DNA of 64,000 nt from Cunninghamia lanceolata (Eukaryota; Streptophyta; Pinopsida; Cupressales; Cupressaceae): positions 6,906,501 through 6,970,500 of the forward strand of contig BSBN01000293.1 of NCBI GenBank assembly GCA_027924645.1, given 5' to 3'. The notes under the pieces are model-generated. The model searched no databases and was not told the DNA's origin. It saw only the letters and a program-made list of their open reading frames with translations. Made by a program: the position numbers and the translations under genes. The stretch's first letter is position 1, and each line of letters begins with the position of its first letter. Below, in pieces: positions 56,703 through 64,000 of the stretch.

Positions 56703-59700
56703 TTCCTTCCCCCTTAAAAGAATCATCATCCTGATGATTAACTTAACTGAAGATAAAATTTCATACTTCTTTAATTATGTTTTACCACAAAGTTAAAATT
56801 GGCCTACCTGACAATGTATCTTTGCTCTAAGCACTTGTTTGTTCATAACTACAAAAATTTCTCTGTCTAAAATTCATTCACTTGGACACATCGTTAGCAT
56901 GTCATTGTTCATCAAATAGATAATAAAATCATGCAAGCTAAATCATTTCCTTCATAAACTCTTATTCATATCCCAAACATTTTCATAAAATAAAACAATT
57001 ATGTTCATTTTGTCAACACGCCTACTCGCATGAGACAATAGAACAATTGCCCTTATGATGAAAAACAAGCATCCCATACTACTTGTTATCATCATTTTCA
57101 AATAAAAAAGTTTCAATAACAGAAATATCACAATTTACAACAAGGTCTTCAACTTGAAACATAAAAGATAAGATCACAAGTTTTCAAAAAAGATCATTAC
57201 ATGATTAGAAAGATCAAAGATAAGAAGTTAATCATGATTTCAATAATGATACAACCATTTATCAACAAAAGTAAATCTTGCTTTATAATTGAGAGAAAAA
57301 GAACTTTCTGTTGATAGGAATACTCAAAAATGTACAATTGAACTACAATTTTTTAAATGTAGTCATAATTCATAGAGAAGAAGTACAATTTCATTCCTTG
57401 TCATACAAAGGTTCAATACATGATATATCCATTTCTGAATTATATAAAACATAGAAACTAGGCATTCATTATCCATCTATTTAAATGGTACAATATCTAT
57501 TTCAATGGTACAATATCCATCTATTTTAATGGTGCAATATAGCTTAATCAAATCTTTTTCATATTTCAAGACATTTATATATAGAAGGCTAATAATTATG
57601 TTCACTTTGTCAACATGCCTACTCACATGAGACATCTAAACAATTACCGTTATGATGAAAAACAAGCATTCCATACTACTTGTTATCATCATCGGTAGAT
57701 CAAAATCACTAAACAAAAGGAAAAGGTCTCAACATACGGAAAATATTAAATACATACCACTAACTAAGAATAACCATAATGGAATAAAACTCAATCTATA
57801 AATGGAAATTGGATCTTTCTATTAATATGTATAATCCTTTATAGTTTCACAAATGTAACAAGAGTGCATCAAAGAGGAGTGCAATTACATCAATTGAATA
57901 GGCAAGCCATACAATGATCAATACAATGATATATATATCCATCTTCTAAATTACATAAAGAAAATCAAAAATTTCAATCTATCTTTAGCTGCCATAATCC
58001 ATTGGTCTTTTGCAAGCTGAAAGCTAAGAGCATGGTTAAGTTGCTTTTCCACCCAACCATGAAGCACTACATTTCCCCAGAATTCTTCGTAACTTGAAGA
58101 ATACCCAAACCTGCATGAGGCGCCTAGCAACCTAGAACAAAAGGGTAGGAGGGAAACTCTTGATGCATGCTTGATACCTAATTACAATTCTTTCTACTAG
58201 AATATGCAATATCTTACAACAAGATGTGGCAGAGAAACATATAATATAAATTTTGCTAGGCTTTCATTCATCTATTTCAATGAATACATGGCTTTGGCCA
58301 AAGCACTTTAAAAGTATCGGTCAAATCCTAAAAAGAGGATCAGCCTTCTTTGTTATTCCACATTCGGCATCCTGTCTTAGAAGGTAAGCTTAAAGATTAT
58401 CACATAAAACACATTCAACAAGAATAATCTATTTCAACTACATAAACTATAGACCAGATAAATTTGATAGTGTATAACATGCACAAATGCACAATGAATA
58501 ATTAACAATGAGGATGCATGAACCCTTGGTGCATAACTCACACAGGGTACAAATACATAAATTACTTGTAGTGCATCATTCACACAAAATATGAAATATG
58601 CATAAATCGTATTAATATAATTATAGTGATCATTACTTGATCCAAATAACACAATGAATATAAAAGTGTATCTCACACACAATTATGAATGTAATCATTA
58701 CTCAAGTGCTTTATCCCCACAAAGGAATCAATAACTTACTCTAGTTCATCACTCATACAAGGACAACAATAATATGAAATATGCATCACTCACATTAGTA
58801 TAAGTATAGTGATAATTTCGTGTTCAAGTATAAAAATAATAAATATGATAAGTAGATTTAAGGCAACAATTTTTCTATAATATGAATACATTCACTCATA
58901 CAGATGCGTCATTTGCACAAAGCATGAGAAGTGCATTATTGCATGTGTATTACTTGCACAAGAATAGTATCATTCTCATATAGTACATATGTATAAGTAC
59001 TCACTAATAACAATCAAGCATACATGATTCACCACATCAATCATTCCTACCTTGTTTGTAAGGCAAATCGAGAAAATTTATCTGATCATCCTTATTAATG
59101 AAGGCACTCAACTTTGCATTCTTCAAAGATCTCATTAGATCCATATCCTGAAAGAATAAGACGTTTCTCAACAATTAATTTTCCTAAATCCTATTACTGT
59201 TACAAACATTGTTGCTTTTAAAATATCCATCTTAGGTTTCCTACCTTCAAGAAGGCTCAACTAATATTTATCCATTATTATTGACTTTATTTACTTCACA
59301 GGTGATTTTCTTTTTTCCTGTTATCAAAAAAATTTCACCTTTTCTTCTTACCTTGTATCTTATCAACTCATTCATTCTTTACGTCATCAGAGAGATCTCT
59401 CTTCTCAATATATTTCTCAAGATATTAATTCACTTTTATTGCCACATCATCATTCATGGGTTGTGACCATATTTATATTATCCATCTTGGCTTACTTCAA
59501 ATAGTCACCATTACTCTTACTAGCAAACCTTATGAAAATGTGACTAAGGCGAAGAGGTCTCACACCTCTAGAATGATCGAACTATATCTCAACTTCTACT
59601 TGGTTTCAACTGAACCATGTAAGAATCATCAACTCATCAAAAAGAATCTTGACCCATAATTAGGTTCTCTATCCGATACACCTAAGGCTTTTACTACAAT

Positions 59701-59761
59701 GTAACCTAAGCATAGAAGATTCAAGGCCTGAGTATTGAACCTGGAATGCTCTGATACCAAA
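56703..59761 (-). other. Non-coding internal domain of element A (right copy)
   Basis: Collinear with 5,899-8,958. No retroelement protein motif on either strand. The same small hydrophobic open frames appear (for example 58,434-58,682 minus and 59,281-59,466 plus), but one of the plus-strand pair ends earlier because of a single change, which argues against constraint. Confidence 0.7.
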
Positions 59762-61803
59762 TGTAACATCCAAAAAATACCACTTACTAAAAGAAACCAA
59801 TGAAAAGCAATTTCAATCCATAAATAATTAACTAGAATTATATTCCTATAAAATAGTGTGAAAAAGGAAAATAATTAACCTTCTTCTCACAAATATCACA
59901 ACTTGCAAATAATACTTATATACAGTCATCAAATGTGATTCAATACATCTATTAATAAGATAGCTTGAATAAGAGGACTAAGCCTTACCATATTTAGCCA
60001 TGTGGGCTCATATTAGAAAATCATATCAACCATAGGTTAACTTTTGACATGTAAACCTTACAACATCCTATATTTTACTTAAACAAATATTCAATAACTT
60101 GATGCAAGCACATACTACTATGCTCTTAAAGTGAAAACAAACATAGTTGATTTCCCATCTCATTAACCCTTAGAGGAAAGATAATGTAGCTTATAGATCT
60201 AAGAAAATTTCAGCAACATAACAACATGTAAATTAACACTTTAAGAACATGAAAGAAGAAGAAAATAAATAGAAGAGAAGAAACACCAATATACTTGGGG
60301 AAAACCCTTTAGAGTAAAAAACCCCACCCTTCAAAGCATCGAACCAATGTAATAATCCGCAACTACAAACATATTACAATACATTTGTAGGCTCAAAGCC
60401 TTAACATGGCGATTTACATCTTGCTCCTCTAGAGGAAAAGTTCACTACATAACCCTGCATAAAACTTCCTCTCAAATAACTCTCAAGCCTTCAATTTATA
60501 GGAGTTCCAATACAATAATCCACGAAAAAGGAAACTCAAAACCATGAGTTACAATGCCTAGTCATGGAGAATCAAATCCACCGTAATATAGAAAGTTACT
60601 CAAATCATAACTGACTCTCAAAATATGGCACTTCATTTTGGCTCCGAAAATCATGCTTTCACAATCTCCTAAAATCTTACCTAATTTCTTTCTTTGAGGA
60701 AGATCTCAACTTTCAATCCTTTGAAAAAAACATTGCCCAAAAATTATCACAATTGCTCATCCAAAATCCTCTCTTGGAATGCAATTAATATAATTAAACA
60801 AATAATGCCTGATGTAAATTATTATATATTTTTTTGATCCTACAAGGAAAAATCTCACCAAAATGTAAACTTACCTCCCTTTTCTCCTCTAAAACCCCTT
60901 ATTTTTCTCCTCTATTTATTTATATCTAATGTTCCTTCTAAATTCACTATTGTTCCTAAAAATAAAAATACACTCAAAGGAAATTTAGAAACTAATAGTA
61001 AAATTAATTAATGACAATTCATAAAAGATATTTCCCTAAAATGATATTCTTAAATTCTAAAAAAATTGAACTACATTTATTACTAATTTTAATTTGGCAC
61101 TTATTAGATTTATTTATTGCTAAATACTTAATTAGTTTATCATTCTAAATAATATTCTATTTTAAATAAAATAAATATAAATATTTTTTTACTTACAAAA
61201 AGGCAAGTTCCTTAATCACTACATGAATTCACTAAAACTAAATTTAAATTAAATTGGATAAGATTTAATAATTAAAATACAATTTAAAAATAATAATTAA
61301 AGTCAAGTTTTCATAGCAAGAACTAATTATAAACTTACTAATAATTGTGAGTTTCATGCACACAATTTATAAATATCTAATAATGAAGAATTAGCTCTTC
61401 TAATTTTCTAATATAAAATAGGCATCTTTTTATTTTGTTGCTTTTATCTCATGAAAACTTGCTATAAAAATAATTAATCACATAAATATACTCCTAATAT
61501 TTATTTCTTTCTAATTTAGTCATCTACTTTGTTTTTGCATTATTGATTATTCTATTTTCATTTTCTCTTAACATGGCTTTTTCCCTTGATTTTAGCTTCT
61601 GATTTTCTATTTTCATTTTCTTTTTCTATGAATTATTTCTATTGTTATAAAATAAAACATATATTCTAATTTTGAAAATGGCATAAATTTAATAACTAAA
61701 CATAATTTTATTAATTAATTTGACATAATTATTTCTAAAAATAATAATTAATATAATATAATTCTTTACCTCACATATAATTTCAAAATAAATAAATAAA
61801 TAA

Positions 61804-61844
<41 letters not shown>

Positions 61845-62197
61845 CGTGTGTGTGTAATTTAAATTACTTTTATTTCACCAAGAGCATTTTTAATTAATAA
61901 TTAATTAAATAACAACTATAACATATTAAATAATATTTTTTCCAGTAAAATAATAAGACAATATATCAATAAAATTAATTTATGCAATGACTATACAACT
62001 ATATGCCATCTAAGTGCATGTGTGTGCAAATTTACTTCACCACAGTTGCTATGAATCAGCTAGACGCCCCCTCCTTAATGATACTCTCTCCATCGAGAGT
62101 ATATTCCTGTTACACACATGAGTCAAAGTTTGGTCAATGATCATTAAAATAGTAATATTAAATTAAAAATTAATTATTGAAAATAGGGGTTATGACA
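59762..62197 (-). repeat. LTR of element A (5' LTR in element orientation), right copy
   Basis: 2,436 bp. Begins TGTAACATCC and ends TTATGACA. Has an (AAAT)n tract followed by (TA)n and a (GT)n-like tail at about 61,785-61,854. The hairpin segment near 60,298-60,326 is damaged in its inner stem (TTTAGAG for TTTCGGG). A TATA box is kept near 60,493-60,500. Confidence 0.85.
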
Positions 62198-62202
62198 GAA
62201 TT

Positions 62203-64000
62203 GGATTGATTACCTAGTGAACTCAGTTAATTTAGGAGTGATAATGCCATAATAGCTTATTATTGAAGAAGAAATGGAGTTAGAGGAATGCATGGAAGAG
62301 AATAAGTTGATAATATTAGATCAAATGGAGCTAACTATGCATGTGTGGGTACATGAAATAGTCAAATCCAAATTAGGCGTAAAAAATCATGTAAACTGGA
62401 AGAAAAATGGGTGAAAACAGAGCTATTTCAAGTTAGAAACTCAAGTTTTTCTATAGCTAGAATCGCAACAAAGTCACCCATGGGTCGCCCCTTTCACCAG
62501 TAGGGTCACTCATGGGTCTCCCGGGGGGAGATCCTACTTTTTGAGGGTCACCTAGTGGGAGATCCAGAAAGAAAGGGGTCTAGATGAAAATGCACGATGT
62601 GAGATGGTAGAGGAGATGAAAAGGAGGGGATCTACCTCTAGAAATAGGTCAATCATGTGCAAGAATCTAAATCTCCACTTACAAATTAGGATCTCCCATC
62701 GAGAGATCTAGAAATAATAAGGGGAGATTTGGATTGGTTGAGTGAAATTGAAAACTAAAAGTGGGAGATGGGTCCAGGGGACCTCTAGAAGGCTTCTAGG
62801 GGTGGAGAAGATGAAAAAAATAGGGGAAAGATTAAAATTCACCTACAAGACACATACAAGGCTTATGAACTAGGTCAAAAGTTTAGAAAATGCAAATCGA
62901 CAAGTGTCGCAAAAGTGTCGAAAGGCGTCGACGACAAAGAGAGAGGGAAAATGACAAAGAGGAAACAACACAAGATGAAAAAGAAGACATGTGACCAAGA
63001 GGTTTTCTTCTTAGAGAACATTATTTCATGCTTACATGTACATGACAAGGATCATATATCATCATAGGGGTCCTTGTGGAGGCTGTGCATGATTTTTGTG
63101 CTTATAGTGTTTAGACATGAGAGCTAGACTCATAGTCATGTCCTAAGTGACCTAGGTGTTGAAACTTTTAGGAATGACTGGGTAGGGGATCCTAAGGTTG
63201 GTTCTCCATGTTTCATCTTTCTTTAATTAGGGAAAAACTTAGAAAGTAGGTCAATTAATGCTAAAACATGACTAGGGAATGAACATCAAAATGAGTGTAG
63301 GAACATATAGAAAATGTTGCAAAGAAGACAATTTCTAACCTTACATTTTTCCCTCACTTTAGTGGAATGTTAACACTAAGTGAAGAAGTATACTAAAATA
63401 AATTACATTGAAGTAAAGTAGAACATATTGCATAAATTATTGAATTTTTTGTAACGGATACAATAAAAATGATATATGTAGAAGCTAATGCCCCTAATCT
63501 CCTCTTCACTTTCCTTCACTCCTATATACATTCTCTAATCCTACAATGCACCCAGACAAACAATAAAATAATTACTATATGATAAAGAAGGTTATGCTAA
63601 AGAAAAATAGAACAAGAGAGAAAAATAGGATCCATGAAGAATTGCATTAGTAAAGATAGGAAAAATAAGTATAAATGAGCCACAAAGTAGAATAACACTT
63701 TGGCAAAGGTTTGGTTATATCATAACTCTTGAGATGCAATATATAGATAGATTTTAATGATATTGTTGCCATTGAATGAATGGGCTAGGCTAGGACAAAA
63801 ATGTAAAAATGACAAAAATAATAGTTATGTAGTCACTTGGCTATATGTAGTTGCCACACAATGGATTAGACTAGATCCAAAATATGATTAAATGATAAAA
63901 ATAATGGCTATATGATTGCCATCTAAAAGTAAAAGAGGCTAGGGTTGGCCAAATTATAGCATTAGAATGATCATGTAAATAGTGTATAGATTATGCTTCC
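62203..64000 (-). other. Putative U3 of element B (right copy), cut by the window edge
   Basis: Matches 11,383-13,179. It retains the GGGTCACCC / GGGTCTCCC / GGGAGATCC cluster (about 62,470-62,580) and the GTGTCG...GGCGTCGACGAC cluster (about 62,904-62,935), although the surrounding sequence has drifted. Confidence 0.4.

Larger units (their letters stand above)
54382..62197 (-). mobile_element. Element A, right copy
   Basis: Same structure as 3,505-11,377: LTRs 54,382-56,702 and 59,762-62,197, primer-binding site 59,748-59,759 (perfect TGGTATCAGAGC on the minus strand), polypurine tract 56,703-56,720, non-coding internal region. Flanking pentamers are GAACT (54,377-54,381) and GAATT (62,198-62,202). 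The outer LTR end keeps the canonical TTATGACA. Confidence 0.87.
50911..64000. repeat. Right copy of the >=13-kb direct duplication
   Basis: Collinear with 1-13,179. Clear differences are a short (GA)n near 52,328 where the left copy has about 53 bases, a 62-bp deletion in the left LTR of element A with its junction at 54,550/54,551, and different (TA)n lengths in the LTRs. Element A occupies the same site with the same flanking pentamer. The right edge of the window cuts the block. Confidence 0.95.

Noticed and set aside
1..64000. The two 13-kb blocks as the two LTRs of one giant retrotransposon
   Set aside because: Each block contains a Gag remnant and a complete nested element, and each looks like the 5' end of its own minus-strand element. 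LTRs would not both carry Gag.

Overview
The window looks like nuclear DNA of a seed plant with a large, repeat-packed, AT-rich genome. A gymnosperm (conifer) fits best, but that is an inference from low gene density, nested old retrotransposons and general style, not from a diagnostic gene. I found no intact protein-coding gene and no tRNA, rRNA or CRISPR locus. Almost every long recognisable structure is a transposable element or a decayed gene.

Layout. (1) 1-13,179 and 50,911-64,000 are two copies, in the same orientation, of one large block that runs off both window edges. Each copy holds the 5' part of a minus-strand Ty3/gypsy-type element (B: Gag remnant, leader, TATA box, U3). A second, non-coding LTR element (A, about 7.9 kb, minus strand) sits at the identical site in B's putative LTR in both copies, with the same target-site duplication (ancestral GAACT). 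(2) 13,180-16,070 holds a TIR-bounded segment and a 270-bp hAT-type MITE with a perfect 8-bp target duplication. (3) 16,071-25,415 is a plus-strand relative of A (element C), internally deleted, with a 4.3-kb TG..CA element (E, TSD GTTAT) nested in its 3' LTR. (4) 25,416-36,315 is a minus-strand LTR element (D). Its 5' LTR is split by a 9.1-kb Ty3/gypsy chromovirus (26,923-36,001, TSD TAGAA), and that element's 3' LTR in turn carries a 1.2-kb TIR element (33,724-34,941, TSD TAAA). (5) 37.1-42.6 kb is a host-like island: a ten-unit array of an imperfect palindrome, an unrecognised exon with three in-frame TAA codons, an unrecognised open frame, a nepenthesin-type aspartic protease pseudogene, and a possible short intron. 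(6) 42.6-50.9 kb is mostly featureless, with a tRNA-like SINE head, a copia-type LTR plus primer-binding site, and an eight-unit degenerate repeat at 49.2-50.1 kb.

Main signals. The chromovirus reading frames are broken by 27 TAG, 4 TGA and 1 TAA by my hand count. The TAGs fall mostly where family proteins have Gln, or Trp in a few cases. This is what C-to-T decay at methylated CAG (CHG) sites would leave. The two 13-kb blocks preserve copy-specific LTR variants, so element A was already in place when the block was duplicated or co-mobilised. The aspartic protease keeps both catalytic Asp motifs but has a frameshift and a TGA at a conserved Cys codon.

Limits. Identities were judged by eye and no search was run. 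Family names rest on motifs visible in the translations.
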